A DNA stretch of 64,000 bases from Fimbriimonas ginsengisoli Gsoil 348 (GTDB lineage: Bacteria > Armatimonadota > Fimbriimonadia > Fimbriimonadales > Fimbriimonadaceae): contig NZ_CP007139.1 in NCBI RefSeq assembly GCF_000724625.1, positions 186,001 to 250,000 of the forward strand. Direction: 5' to 3'. The position numbers and the translations under genes are program-made. Shown piece by piece: positions 1 to 7,093 of the stretch (position 1 is its first letter; each line of letters opens with the position of its first letter). The notes beneath the pieces are model-generated. The model made no database searches, had not been told where the DNA came from, and was given only the letters and a program-made list of their open reading frames with translations.

Positions 1-380
1 GCGGCGCAACGGGTGCCACCGTCGGCGCGAATGGCATCGCAGTCGAGGGTGATCGTCTTTTCACCCATTGCTTCCAAATCGAACACCGACCGCATGCAGC
101 GGCCGATTAGGCGCTGAATCTCCATGCTTCGGCCATTAGGCTTCATCAAATCGCGCTGATTCCGCTGGCGGCCGGACCGGGGCAACATCGAATACTCGGC
201 GGTAACCCAACCACTTCCCTTCCCCTTCATAAAGGGGGGCACCCGCTCCTCGACGGTGGCGGTGACGAGCATGTGGGTGTCGCCGATTTTAATGAAACAA
301 GAACCTTCGGCGAACTTGGCAAAGCCTCGCTCCATCGTCACAGGTCGTAATTGGTCAGGCTGGCGCCCATCGGTTCGCAT
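1..380 (-). CDS. rph: Ribonuclease PH, N-terminal part (cut by window edge)
   Basis: RNase PH is a phosphate-dependent 3'-to-5' exoribonuclease that trims tRNA 3' ends. About 126 codons are present, read leftwards from an ATG at 378-380, and the gene runs off the left edge. The family N-terminus is clear: [14 protein letters not shown], then a stretch beginning [11 protein letters not shown], then [12 protein letters not shown], then [12 protein letters not shown], then [13 protein letters not shown] at the edge. An upstream GGAGG about 12 nt before the ATG supports the start. It is the last visible gene of a leftward run that begins with rpsU. Identity is firm; the C-terminal half cannot be judged. 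Confidence 0.93.
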   Translation of the reverse strand, partial: MRTDGRQPDQLRPVTMERGFAKFAEGSCFIKIGDTHMLVTATVEERVPPFMKGKGSGWVTAEYSMLPRSGRQRNQRDLMKPNGRSMEIQRLIGRCMRSVFDLEAMGEKTITLDCDAIRADGGTRCA

Positions 381-527
381 CGCAAGAGGGTACCTCCGGC
401 TTGGCGCGGTCACTCACTGGGTTCGGGGCCTAAAAGATATCGATCCGACTTCGGGGCGAAAACGTATCAGTTGGTGAAAATGGCACACGAACATCGAGGA
501 TGCCGAGGCTTCTTCGAAGTTTGGCCT

Positions 528-1151
528 CTAAACCTTCGACCGCACGTACGGCTTTGCTTTCTCTAAGCGATAGCTGAACGTCAGGGAGGGGAGCGGAACG
601 CTCTCAAGTTTCTCGGTGATCTTTGTTCCGTCGGTTCGTACTTCGCGCTTGATGGCGGAACCCAATACGAAAGGCAGCACCTGCCCCTCTTTGAGGCGAA
701 AAGTTGTCGACCACTTGCTTCCGGCGCCTTCGACCTCGCAGAAAAACGTGCACGTATTGTCGTCGTTGAGGCGAGGGGAAAGCACCACATTCGTCCCCGT
801 CGCATCTTCGCTCATCCGCCACTTCTGCCCCGATCGAAGAGAGGTCGTAAGATCGTAGCCGAACCGATCCGCCGGCGAGTCGACATGGATCTTCAACTGC
901 ATCGTCGGCTTAAGGACGTCGACCAACTTCACGAAATACCGAACCTGAGTGACCTCGTCTGCCGAACCTTTCACGCGAACTATCCAATTCGCATCGTCGG
1001 CCTGGACGACCGAGGGATCAGGCAGTAGAGCCGGCCGCCCTTCGGCTCCCTGGATCATCGCGACGATACGGCTAGGCCGAAGGAACCGGACCGGGATCTC
1101 GAACTGTATGGAAGCGTGGGCAAAGACGGCGGCGCAGGCAAGCGACAACAT
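528..1151 (-). CDS. Secreted hypothetical protein, faintly secretin-like
   Basis: A 207-residue protein starting with a short signal peptide (hydrophobic core LSLACAAVFA, cleavage near AHA-S). GGAG lies 7 nt before the ATG. No catalytic motif is recognisable. The stretch around residues 70-95 (VRYFVKLVDVLKPTMQLKIHV) resembles the hinge where secretin N-domains give way to a beta-rich domain, so a truncated GspD/PilQ-like periplasmic protein is possible. It lacks any secretin pore domain and this is only a suggestion. It lies 47 bp downstream of the CNNM gene in the same direction and may be its operon partner. Confidence 0.6.
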   Translation of the reverse strand: MLSLACAAVFAHASIQFEIPVRFLRPSRIVAMIQGAEGRPALLPDPSVVQADDANWIVRVKGSADEVTQVRYFVKLVDVLKPTMQLKIHVDSPADRFGYDLTTSLRSGQKWRMSEDATGTNVVLSPRLNDDNTCTFFCEVEGAGSKWSTTFRLKEGQVLPFVLGSAIKREVRTDGTKITEKLESVPLPSLTFSYRLEKAKPYVRSKV

Positions 1152-1198
1152 AAGATTCTCCGCCGGGTAGACGGCTTAATGTCGAAATAATGTTCAAT

Positions 1199-2638
1199 CT
1201 ATTCGCCGACTTCTTCCAAGAACGAAGGTGACTCGATCGGCTCGATCCGGAGCTTTAAGATACGGCGGCCATCCGTCTCCAAAACGAGAAACCGGTATCC
1301 CTCGCTCTGGATCGATTCGCCCGGCTTGGGCTGCCGGCCGAAGAGGCCGAAGACGTAGCCGCCGACCGTGTCGAACTCCTCGCTCTCAAACGACGAGCCG
1401 ATCTCTTCGTTCACATCGTCGAGGTGGGTCTTTCCCTCGGCTACGAAGCCGCCGGTATCGGACTCGACAGGCTCCGGTTCCTCCGTGTCGTACTCGTCGA
1501 CGATATCGCCAACGAGCTCCTCGACAATGTCTTCGATCGTCACGATTCCCGCGGTGCCGCCGAACTCGTCTTGCACCACTGCCATCTGGCTTCGGCCTTG
1601 CCGCATCTCGCGGAGCAGCTCGTGCAAGTTCTTCCCTTCCGGAACGAAGAGGGCGGGGCGCATGATGTCTCGGATCGAGATAGGATCGTCGCCAACCATT
1701 CGCATGAGAATGTCCTTGGCGTGGACGATGCCCACGATCTGGTCGTCGGTCTCTTCGTAGAGCGGAATACGCGAGTGGCCGGACTCCTGCATCACGCGCA
1801 CGAGGTCGGCCGGGTCGCTCTTGATCGGCATCGCGTCCATATCTACGCGGGGGGTCATGATCTCGCGGGCGACCGTGTCGGTGAATTCGAAGACCGAGTT
1901 TAGTAGCTTCTTCTCGTCGATCTCGATCTCGCCCGACTCTTGGGCCGACTCGACGATCGTTCGGATCTCCTCTTCCGCCTGGTTCGGCATGGTGAACGAC
2001 GCTCGCCCGCCGAAGGTTCGAGTGACGAGATTTGCGACTCCGACGAGCAGCGAGGCGGGTACCGAGAAGACGACGGCGGCCGCCCGGATCAGCCGGTACA
2101 GGCGCAAGCCGGTTCGGTGCGGGTGAAGGGAGGCGAAACTCTTGGGTACGAGCTCTCCAACTACGAGGTTAACGAGAGAAACCGGGATCGCGACGAACAC
2201 CAGGTTCATCAGGAAATGGCCGATCTCGACGGAGCCGCTACGATTGGGCCCGAGGTCGAAGGAGGCGGCGAGCAGGACGATGGCGAGGGCGATGATCACC
2301 CTGGCGATGCGGCTGGCGAGGGTGCAGGCGGTGGCGTATCGCTGCTTGTTGTCGACGAGATCTTGGAGCCGCTCGCGGTTTGCGCGGTCCTCTTCCTTGA
2401 CGTGTTTTACGTGGATGGCTCGCAGTAGGTCGACGGCCGTTTCGGCCGCCACAAAAAGGGCGTTTAGGAAGATTACGGCGACGATCAGAGCGATGAACGC
2501 GGATCCGCTCACCGGTATCGGCTCATTGGCGGCAAGGCTTAGCTGGGCGCCGCCGCGTTCGCCGAGGAACCACATCGCGGTGAGCGCGCTCGCCATGAGG
2601 CCGACGACTCCGTAGCCAATGTTTAAGCGCGGCTTCAT
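1199..2638 (-). CDS. CNNM/CorC-family membrane protein with CBS pair
   Basis: A 479-residue inner-membrane protein of the HlyC/CorC (CNNM) family, linked in other bacteria to magnesium or cobalt efflux and resistance. Order of parts: a transmembrane DUF21/CNNM domain with about four helices (residues ~5-190); a linker helix; a CBS pair (~215-345) containing the family stretches REIMTPRVDMDA and VQDEFGGTAGIVTIEDIVEE; and a C-terminal CorC_HlyC transporter-associated domain (~360-460). The start ATG overlaps the stop of the upstream DgkA-PAP2 gene by 4 bp, so the two are translationally coupled. The substrate cannot be read from sequence. Confidence 0.88.
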   Translation of the reverse strand: MKPRLNIGYGVVGLMASALTAMWFLGERGGAQLSLAANEPIPVSGSAFIALIVAVIFLNALFVAAETAVDLLRAIHVKHVKEEDRANRERLQDLVDNKQRYATACTLASRIARVIIALAIVLLAASFDLGPNRSGSVEIGHFLMNLVFVAIPVSLVNLVVGELVPKSFASLHPHRTGLRLYRLIRAAAVVFSVPASLLVGVANLVTRTFGGRASFTMPNQAEEEIRTIVESAQESGEIEIDEKKLLNSVFEFTDTVAREIMTPRVDMDAMPIKSDPADLVRVMQESGHSRIPLYEETDDQIVGIVHAKDILMRMVGDDPISIRDIMRPALFVPEGKNLHELLREMRQGRSQMAVVQDEFGGTAGIVTIEDIVEELVGDIVDEYDTEEPEPVESDTGGFVAEGKTHLDDVNEEIGSSFESEEFDTVGGYVFGLFGRQPKPGESIQSEGYRFLVLETDGRRILKLRIEPIESPSFLEEVGE

Positions 2639-3357
2639 CGCGGCACCAGCCCGAAGACGACCAGGGCTAGGATCACGCCGACCGCCGCGCCAAGGGTCAG
2701 CTCAAAGATCGTATGGAATTTCGCTTCGAAGCGGCTTTGGGCGATGATCGCCGCGAGAAGCAGTCCGATCCCCGCGGCCACCGCGTTGTCGGTGACGAAG
2801 ACGATGCTGGTAGCGAAGAAGAACCCGAACGCCGCGTGACCGCTCACAAGACCGCCCTGGAGGACTTGGCCGCGCGTTCCGATTCCTTTGCCCACAACCA
2901 CCACCACGAAGAGCAGGAGCCCTCCTAAAATGAGCCGAGGAACCACCCCGAGGAAGCCGAAACCTTCCGACGTGAGGCTTAATTTGAGCGTTTCCCATCG
3001 GCTCTCCCCAAGCATCATGAGGCTGCCCACGACGAGTGCGATGATGGTGGTGATGAGCACGGCGCCGGCCGCGATGTCCTTCGCAAACTTGGCCAATGGG
3101 TTGTAACTGGGGGAGACGAGGTCTACCGTCGCCTCGATGGCGGAATTGAACATCTCGGCAACGAGGACCAGCGAGATCGTGAAGAGCAGGACCAGCATCT
3201 CGCGCAGCCCAAGGTTGACCATGATCCCGAGCAGGATTACGATAAGGACCACGTAAAGGTGGAACCGCATGTGCCGCTGGGTCTTGAAGGTGAAGATGAT
3301 CCCGCTCATCGCCACCTTGAACGGCTTGACGATATCGACCTTGCTCTTTAGCCTCAC
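2635..3357 (-). CDS. dgkA: Diacylglycerol/undecaprenol kinase fused to PAP2-like domain
   Basis: Two membrane domains in one chain. The N-terminal half (~residues 10-110) is a DgkA-family lipid kinase with the signature EMFNSAIEATVDLV, then LAKFAKDIAAGAVL. In Gram-positives this family phosphorylates undecaprenol. The C-terminal half (~150-240) resembles type-2 phosphatidic acid phosphatase, with SGHAAFGF and SRFEAKFHTIFE as the second and third PAP2 motifs; the last acidic residue is Glu rather than Asp. An ATG at 3387 is possible, but the GTG at 3355-3357 overlaps the ybeY stop as GTGA with GGAG upstream, so I prefer it. Such a fusion would hold opposing kinase and phosphatase activities on a lipid carrier. 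Confidence 0.85.
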   Translation of the reverse strand: MRLKSKVDIVKPFKVAMSGIIFTFKTQRHMRFHLYVVLIVILLGIMVNLGLREMLVLLFTISLVLVAEMFNSAIEATVDLVSPSYNPLAKFAKDIAAGAVLITTIIALVVGSLMMLGESRWETLKLSLTSEGFGFLGVVPRLILGGLLLFVVVVVGKGIGTRGQVLQGGLVSGHAAFGFFFATSIVFVTDNAVAAGIGLLLAAIIAQSRFEAKFHTIFELTLGAAVGVILALVVFGLVPR

Positions 3358-3827
3358 GCCGGATCTCCGTGGAGGATGGACGACCACTCTTCGTCGGGTG
3401 CGAGGCCGGCGGCGACGGCGGCGCGGTTCATTTCCCGCACCATGTTCGCCCGATCCTGTTCGTCTTCGTCGTCAAACCCGGCCAGGTGAAGCGCACCATG
3501 GATCGCGAGATAGCCGAGCTCTTGCTCGAGACTGACTCCGCGCGCACGCGCCTGACGCTCGGCGTAGGGGATGGAGATGGCGACATCGCCAAGCGGGTCC
3601 GGTTCCCCCGAAGGGAAGGTGAGGACGTCCGTAGGCTCGTCGACGCCGCGAAAGGAGCGGTTCAGCTCCTGGATCCGGTCGTCGGTGGTCAGCAGAAGGC
3701 AGACCTCGCCGTGGTCGAGGCCGTGTTGCTGGAGGGTAACCCCGACGGCATGCTGCAGGAGTTCGGGGCGAATGCCAACCGATAACTCATTCAAAACCGT
3801 GACGAGGCGGCTACTGGGGGGTTCCAT
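3354..3827 (-). CDS. ybeY: Endoribonuclease YbeY (rRNA maturation)
   Basis: YbeY is a metal-dependent single-strand endoribonuclease used in 16S rRNA 3'-end maturation and ribosome quality control. The 157-residue protein has the expected length and core: LTTDDRIQELNRSFRG, then TDVLTFP, then the metal site HGALHLAGFDD. The family usually ends that motif with a third His (HGxLHLxGYDH); here the position is Asp, followed by an acidic EDEQDR run. It sits between rpsU and dgkA, a ribosome-linked context, and its stop overlaps the next start. The changed ligand is the only oddity. Confidence 0.92.
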   Translation of the reverse strand: MEPPSSRLVTVLNELSVGIRPELLQHAVGVTLQQHGLDHGEVCLLLTTDDRIQELNRSFRGVDEPTDVLTFPSGEPDPLGDVAISIPYAERQARARGVSLEQELGYLAIHGALHLAGFDDEDEQDRANMVREMNRAAVAAGLAPDEEWSSILHGDPA

Positions 3828-3908
3828 AGAGGGCGGCGGAAGAGGCGCTTCGCGTAGTTATCGGGAAACGCGCGGCCCCAAGAAGGCGGGGCAGCCGCAA
3901 ATATGGGC

Positions 3909-3928
3909 GAGGGTGCTCCGGCACCCTC
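3909..3928. other. Stem-loop between rpsU and ybeY
   Basis: A perfect 8-bp inverted repeat (GAGGGTGC / GCACCCTC) with a 4-base loop lies between the rpsU stop and the ybeY start. A second short repeat, TCCGAA / TTCGGA with an A/T-rich loop, lies nearby at about 3937-3953. No T-run follows the first on the minus strand, so it could be an mRNA-stability or partial termination element that sets rpsU apart from downstream genes. Confidence 0.35.
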
Positions 3929-4008
3929 GGTCGTTGGTCCGAATATTTTTCGGAAGGTCGGAGCGAATCATCGAAAGAAAAGACCGTCGAACGGCCAAAA
4001 ACGATGCG

Positions 4009-4179
4009 CTATTGCCGGCTGGCGCGACGTCGCTTCATGCGGCGACGCTTCTCGCTCGGCTTTTCGTAATGCGCATGCTCCTTCAGCTCGCGCAGAACTC
4101 CGCTCTGCTGCAGCTTCATATTGAAGCGCTTCAGCGCACTATCTATCGACTCATTCGACTGGACGGTAACGTAAATCAA
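4009..4179 (-). CDS. rpsU: 30S ribosomal protein S21
   Basis: A 56-residue basic protein read from a TTG start at 4177-4179. It opens IYVTVQSNESIDSALKRFN, followed by a segment ending HYEKPSEKRRR and an Arg/Lys-rich tail RRRASRQ. This is the S21 pattern (paired 'ALKRF', 'GVL.E', 'YEKPS.kRrr'). S21 is a small late-assembling protein of the 30S platform near the anti-Shine-Dalgarno region. GGAGG lies about 12 nt upstream of the TTG with a purine-rich GAGAGAG closer in. Its place ahead of ybeY is a common ribosome-linked arrangement. Confidence 0.9.
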   Translation of the reverse strand: MIYVTVQSNESIDSALKRFNMKLQQSGVLRELKEHAHYEKPSEKRRRMKRRRASRQ

Positions 4180-4237
4180 ACTCTCTCGTGGCCTCCGAAG
4201 CCGTTAGTATGGCAGATTTCCCGCCGCTTTATATCCG

Positions 4238-4293
4238 GAAGCCCCCTCCTCGTCGATGTTCGTGCGATGAGGAGGGGGTTGGGGGTGGAGAAA
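4238..4293. repeat. Dispersed C/G-rich hairpin repeat, family A copy 1
   Basis: GCCCCCTCCTCGTCGATG, a short spacer, then CGATGAGGAGGGGG followed by TTGGGGGTGGAGAA. It can fold into a long hairpin. Nearly the same sequence follows hmgA at 8261-8318, and a relative follows mgtE at 44194-44254. It sits downstream of vapC and upstream of rpsU, where it could end transcription of the toxin gene. Confidence 0.75.
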
Positions 4294-4318
4294 TCCACCT
4301 AAACGGACCGTCCCCGGT

Positions 4319-4717
4319 TCACCACAGCACCGGCGCTCCATATTCGCGAAGGACTGGGTCCGGACTCACGATCGTTAACCCTTCCGCTAGTGCTTGAGCG
4401 ATTAACATGCGATCAAATGGATCGCGATGGATCATTGGAAGCCGGTACAGGGTGCCCACGTGACCGAGGGTAATGGCCAAGAAATCGGTCTTGATTTTGT
4501 CCGCATATCGAATCGCGATACGGTCGATATCGTCTGGTAGAAAAAGCTTTCCGAGCCCGTGCTTGATCTGCATCTCCCAAAGCGAAGCGACGCTCACGTA
4601 CAAGGGCGCCGATGGCTCCGCGAGGGCAATCTTGGCTTCCGGACTTACTTTTGCGTAATTCTCGTTTGCCCAAAGAAAGACGTTGGTGTCCAGTAAATAG
4701 CCGCCGCTATTCACCAT
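4319..4717 (-). CDS. vapC: VapC-type PIN-domain toxin
   Basis: A 132-residue PIN-domain protein, the usual length of VapC toxins, which are Mg2+-dependent RNases cutting tRNA or rRNA. The acidic residues are in place: Asp in LLDTNVFLWANE (~residue 10), Glu in SLWEMQIKHGLGKL (~48), the pair in HRDPFDRMLIAQALAEGL (~99-103), and Asp in IVSPDPVLREYG (~118). Its start overlaps the 3' end of the antitoxin gene by 11 bp. The HRDPFDR block is the subtype typically paired with Phd/YefM antitoxins, which matches the neighbour. Confidence 0.88.
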   Translation of the reverse strand: MVNSGGYLLDTNVFLWANENYAKVSPEAKIALAEPSAPLYVSVASLWEMQIKHGLGKLFLPDDIDRIAIRYADKIKTDFLAITLGHVGTLYRLPMIHRDPFDRMLIAQALAEGLTIVSPDPVLREYGAPVLW

Positions 4718-4943
4718 GCCAATCCTTCAACTCTTCTTCGTTAAGCGGGGCAAACGCTTCGTCGGGGATATTAAGCTCGCCTTCGAAGGCGCCGAATACG
4801 CGACCTTGCTTCGCCTCGATCGCAGGCTTGATTTCAGCGATCGGCTTATTGTGGCGGGTGACCACGACGGTCTCCCCTTCCTCAACTCGGCGAAGCAATT
4901 CCGAGAAATGCGCCTTAGCTTCGTGTACGCTCAGCTTCGTCAT
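4707..4943 (-). CDS. Phd/YefM-family antitoxin
   Basis: A 78-residue protein with the Phd/YefM DNA-binding N-terminus: MTKLSVHEAKAHFSELL, then a segment reading EGETVVVTRHNKPIAEIKP. These antitoxins dimerise, bind their own operator and wrap the toxin with a disordered C-terminal tail, here the acidic stretch DEAFAPLNEEELKDW. It is promoter-proximal to vapC and overlaps it by 11 bp. The upstream 20-bp-spaced repeats are candidate operator half-sites. Confidence 0.87.
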   Translation of the reverse strand: MTKLSVHEAKAHFSELLRRVEEGETVVVTRHNKPIAEIKPAIEAKQGRVFGAFEGELNIPDEAFAPLNEEELKDWHGE

Positions 4944-4952
4944 CTCGCTATT

Positions 4953-4979
4953 ATGACCTAATTTTTCTAAAAATGACCT
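4953..4979 (-). promoter_or_regulatory. Candidate Phd operator: two 7-bp direct repeats
   Basis: ATGACCT (plus strand) occurs at 4953-4959 and 4973-4979, exactly 20 bp apart, about two helical turns. The A/T-rich segment between contains the palindrome AATTTTT/AAAAAT. They lie 10-36 bp upstream of the antitoxin start, where Phd-family proteins normally bind to autoregulate. No clean -35/-10 pair was found. Confidence 0.45.
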
Positions 4980-5007
4980 GTTTCAATAATGGGCTTTCCC
5001 ATCATCT

Positions 5008-5889
5008 TTAACCCTGCGTCCGAGGCGGCGGGGAGACGTAGACGAAGTCGCCGATTCCATTGGAGACTTCGACTGGGACGGCGGACTCCGTCATTACGAC
5101 GTTCAGGCCGTCACCCGCCTTCCGGCGCTCGATTCGACGGTTGATCCCTTGGCCGTACATCACGTGCCCGGATCCGGCGATGACTACGAAGACGGTTTTC
5201 CGGTCCGGCTTGTGGGCGGCGAGGTAGCGGATCGCGGTGTCCGCCATCCCTTCGTCCCAAAGGACCTGGGCCGAGTACATGTTCTCCATCGACGGTCCGA
5301 CGTTGGAGTGGCCGCCCATCAGGCTATCAAACACCTGCCGGTGCTCGGAGATATCCAGCTTCATGTCGTCTGGGAGCTGCCCTTTGGCTTCCGCTGGCAA
5401 CCCGGCAAAGCCGCCCTTACCCACCGAGCGCACCCAGTCGCGCGGAACGTTGAGTCCGACCAGGGGAATTCGGAATTTCCTTACGACGTCGAACACCGGG
5501 CGGTAATAGGAGAAGTCGAATCCCCATTGCTTCTTCCAGTCGCTCTGTTCGAGAAAGGCGGTCTCGTCCATCTGCCCGAAGCTGTCTAGCACCGACTGTT
5601 TGGGCCGCTGGTACATCTCGAGTCCGACGACCACGTGCCGACCACGTCGGGCTAGGGCATCGACGACCGCCGCCTCAAGGATCTGGCAGGGGGCCGTCGC
5701 ATGCTGCTCCCCCAGGAAGACGAACCGCTTGCCGTCCGCCGCCTTCGCGATGTCGTCCGCCGTGGCGGCCGCGCCCGTCCGCATGTCGGCCAGCCGACCT
5801 GCGGCGATCGTCGTCTTTCCTGGCCGTCCGATGGGCAGCGTAAGAGGTGAGGGGTCCTGACGAACAAACAAAAGGGCAGCCGCGAGCAT
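5008..5889 (-). CDS. ChaN-like (DUF399) haem-binding-type protein
   Basis: A 293-residue protein of the ChaN/DUF399 family. Diagnostic stretches are FVFLGEQHATAPCQILEAAV near residue 55, HVVVGLEMYQRPKQ near 85, DFSYYRPVFDVVRKFRIPLVG near 125, and VIAGSGHVMYGQGINRR near 235. ChaN of Campylobacter is an iron-regulated haem-binding lipoprotein. Here the N-terminus has a hydrophobic start (MLAAALLFVRQ) that could be a short signal segment, but no lipobox cysteine. Haem binding and export are therefore family inferences. It stands alone, 64 bp upstream (in its reading direction) of the Phd gene. Confidence 0.82.
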   Translation of the reverse strand: MLAAALLFVRQDPSPLTLPIGRPGKTTIAAGRLADMRTGAAATADDIAKAADGKRFVFLGEQHATAPCQILEAAVVDALARRGRHVVVGLEMYQRPKQSVLDSFGQMDETAFLEQSDWKKQWGFDFSYYRPVFDVVRKFRIPLVGLNVPRDWVRSVGKGGFAGLPAEAKGQLPDDMKLDISEHRQVFDSLMGGHSNVGPSMENMYSAQVLWDEGMADTAIRYLAAHKPDRKTVFVVIAGSGHVMYGQGINRRIERRKAGDGLNVVMTESAVPVEVSNGIGDFVYVSPPPRTQG

Positions 5890-5908
5890 GCAACCAGAAT
5901 ACAGTAAG

Positions 5909-5995
5909 TGGCGCCGGCTTCCAGCCGGTGAGCTAGCCCGGCAGGATGCCGGGGGGACACTTGAGAAGATGCCGCCTGGGAAGGCGGCACTACCA
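5909..5995. repeat. Cluster of three short palindromes
   Basis: Three hairpins in tandem: GGCGCCGGCTTCCAGCCGGTG (5910-5930, only its core palindromic), CCCGGCAGGATGCCGGGG (5937-5954) and GCCGCCTGGGAAGGCGGC (5971-5988). The pattern is a G/C-rich stem of 5-7 bp around a short purine-rich loop. The same design with different stems recurs across the window, which marks it as a genome-wide repeat type. The cluster fills the space between ChaN and the next plus-strand gene. Confidence 0.7.
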
Positions 5996-6048
5996 CGATT
6001 TCTGCGGCAATTCGACCGGCGCGCTCGTCTCTACCCGAAAGGAGCACG

Positions 6049-6345
6049 ATGGGCGAGATAGCAGGAAATCTTTGGGAGTACAACCTTTGCCGGGTGGTGA
6101 TCATCGACGTGAGCGACGATTACCGTTTGATGCAGCCGCCGATGCCCTCGGACTTTTATCCGGTGCTGCGCGAGATATGGCTCCCTCGCCACCACTTGGT
6201 TCAGAAGCTGCCGGATGAGCCGCTGGTGAACGGATACCTCTACGACTGGCACGAAAACCCAAGCGGCGAGGGGGGAATGTGGTACGTCGGCGTCGTGCAA
6301 GCCGAGCTCGCGGAGCGGTTGCTTTCGGAAATACCTGACGTGTAG
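6049..6345 (+). CDS. Hypothetical protein, 98 residues
   Basis: Not recognised. AAAGGAG lies 4 nt before the ATG, a strong ribosome site, and the codon use is like the neighbours. The protein is soluble-looking, with a hydrophobic beta-strand CRVVIIDVSDDYRLM at residues ~14-28, several Trp/Tyr residues and a stretch YLYDWHENPSGEGGMWYVGVV (residues ~64-84). There are no membrane helices or signal peptide. It is flanked by repeat clusters on both sides and converges on flgM. Confidence 0.65.
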   Translation: MGEIAGNLWEYNLCRVVIIDVSDDYRLMQPPMPSDFYPVLREIWLPRHHLVQKLPDEPLVNGYLYDWHENPSGEGGMWYVGVVQAELAERLLSEIPDV

Positions 6346-6391
6346 GTTCGTTCAGCGGACCGGCGGGGGTCGAGCACGGCTACGAGGTTGG

Positions 6392-6503
6392 GGCGGCACA
6401 CGTAGGTGCCGGCTACACGGCTACGAAGTAGCGGAGTGGAAGTACACCTGGCGGTTACGCGGCTTCGCCGCAGGGGAGGCCGGCCTGGAGACCAGCGGTC
6501 CTA
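6392..6503. repeat. Composite intergenic repeat (family B), copy 1
   Basis: Contains CACGTAGGTGCCGGCTACA (6399-6417) and, further on, GGCTTCGCCGCAGGGGAGGC, then CCTGGAGACCAGCGGTCC. Both modules recur in the same order at 17986-18060, upstream of the coiled-coil gene. It appears non-coding. Confidence 0.7.
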
Positions 6504-6509
6504 CGCACA

Positions 6510-6539
6510 GAAAGGCGCGAAGGAGCCTTCACGCCTTTC
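6510..6539. terminator. Bidirectional terminator hairpin
   Basis: GAAAGGCGCGAAGG, a 2-base turn, then CCTTCACGCCTTTC form a 14-position stem with one C-A mismatch. It lies between convergent genes (the 98-residue hypothetical and flgM). The stem's own A- and T-rich ends give short T tracts in both directions, fitting a shared terminator. Confidence 0.6.
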
Positions 6540-6562
6540 TTACCCCCGGTCAGACGCCGGGT

Positions 6563-6832
6563 TTAACGAATCCGGTCGGCGATTGCTCGCCGTACCATCC
6601 CATCAACGATATCTTCGGCCGAGGGGTTGTAGGTGCCTGCCTCAATCTTGGCTCGGAGTTCCGCGATCATCGCTTCCCTATCCGACATCCCCGCTATCTC
6701 GTCCGTAAGCTTCTCCACGAGCGCATGGTCCTCCTCGCGAACGCGCGTTTCGCCGATCTCCACGATCTCCTCGACGATATTCGCCGGGGTCGTGCTTCTA
6801 ATCTTCTGTACTTCGGTGTCTGAAATCCGCAT
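6563..6832 (-). CDS. flgM: FlgM-like anti-sigma-28 factor
   Basis: An 89-residue protein with FlgM layout: a flexible N-terminal half and a helical C-terminal sigma-binding half, AELRAKIEAGTYNPSAEDIV then DGMVRRAIADRI. Compare the family pattern 'I..G.Y.vdae.iA..ml.ral.d'. FlgM binds sigma-28 (FliA) and holds back late flagellar genes. The long acidic segment ETRVREEDHALVEKLTDEIA differs from enterobacterial FlgM. AGGA lies 8 nt before the ATG, and a probable c-di-GMP-I riboswitch occupies the leader. No other flagellar gene is in the window. Confidence 0.7.
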   Translation of the reverse strand: MRISDTEVQKIRSTTPANIVEEIVEIGETRVREEDHALVEKLTDEIAGMSDREAMIAELRAKIEAGTYNPSAEDIVDGMVRRAIADRIR

Positions 6833-6854
6833 GATCTTTTTCCTGCGCGTTCCA

Positions 6855-6940
6855 GACAGGCAACCCGGCTCTCTCGGCTCCTGACCGAGATCCTTGGCTT
6901 TGCGTGGTAGGGGTCACCCCCATCGTGCCATTTTTCTGTC
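6855..6940 (-). promoter_or_regulatory. Probable cyclic-di-GMP-I (GEMM-I) riboswitch
   Basis: Read on the minus strand, the leader of flgM shows the GEMM-I parts in order. These are P1 5' strand GACAG (6936-6940), an A-rich joint, UGGCA, a stem GGGG/CCCC capped by a GUGA (GNRA) tetraloop, the invariant ACGCAAAGCC, a second stem CUCGG/CCGAG, GCCGGGUUGCC, and P1 3' strand CUGUC (6855-6859). Total length is about 86 nt, as in the family. The first core differs somewhat (GGCACGA where GGGCAAA is usual). Only 22 nt separate it from the flgM ATG. CCUG of the P1 3' side could pair with CAGG of the ribosome site, so ligand binding would free the site (inferred ON switch). Confidence 0.72.
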
Positions 6941-7093
6941 GTAGGCCCTTCCTGAACCTTTCGCTAAATATCATATCGGCGGGCTCGTCACGCTCTTCAG
7001 GGCTTTTTTATCAAAATACCAATTCCCGGTCACAGATTTCCGGGACACCGCTATCCCCAGTAAAATAGCGCCAATAACCGCCAGGAGGCAACG

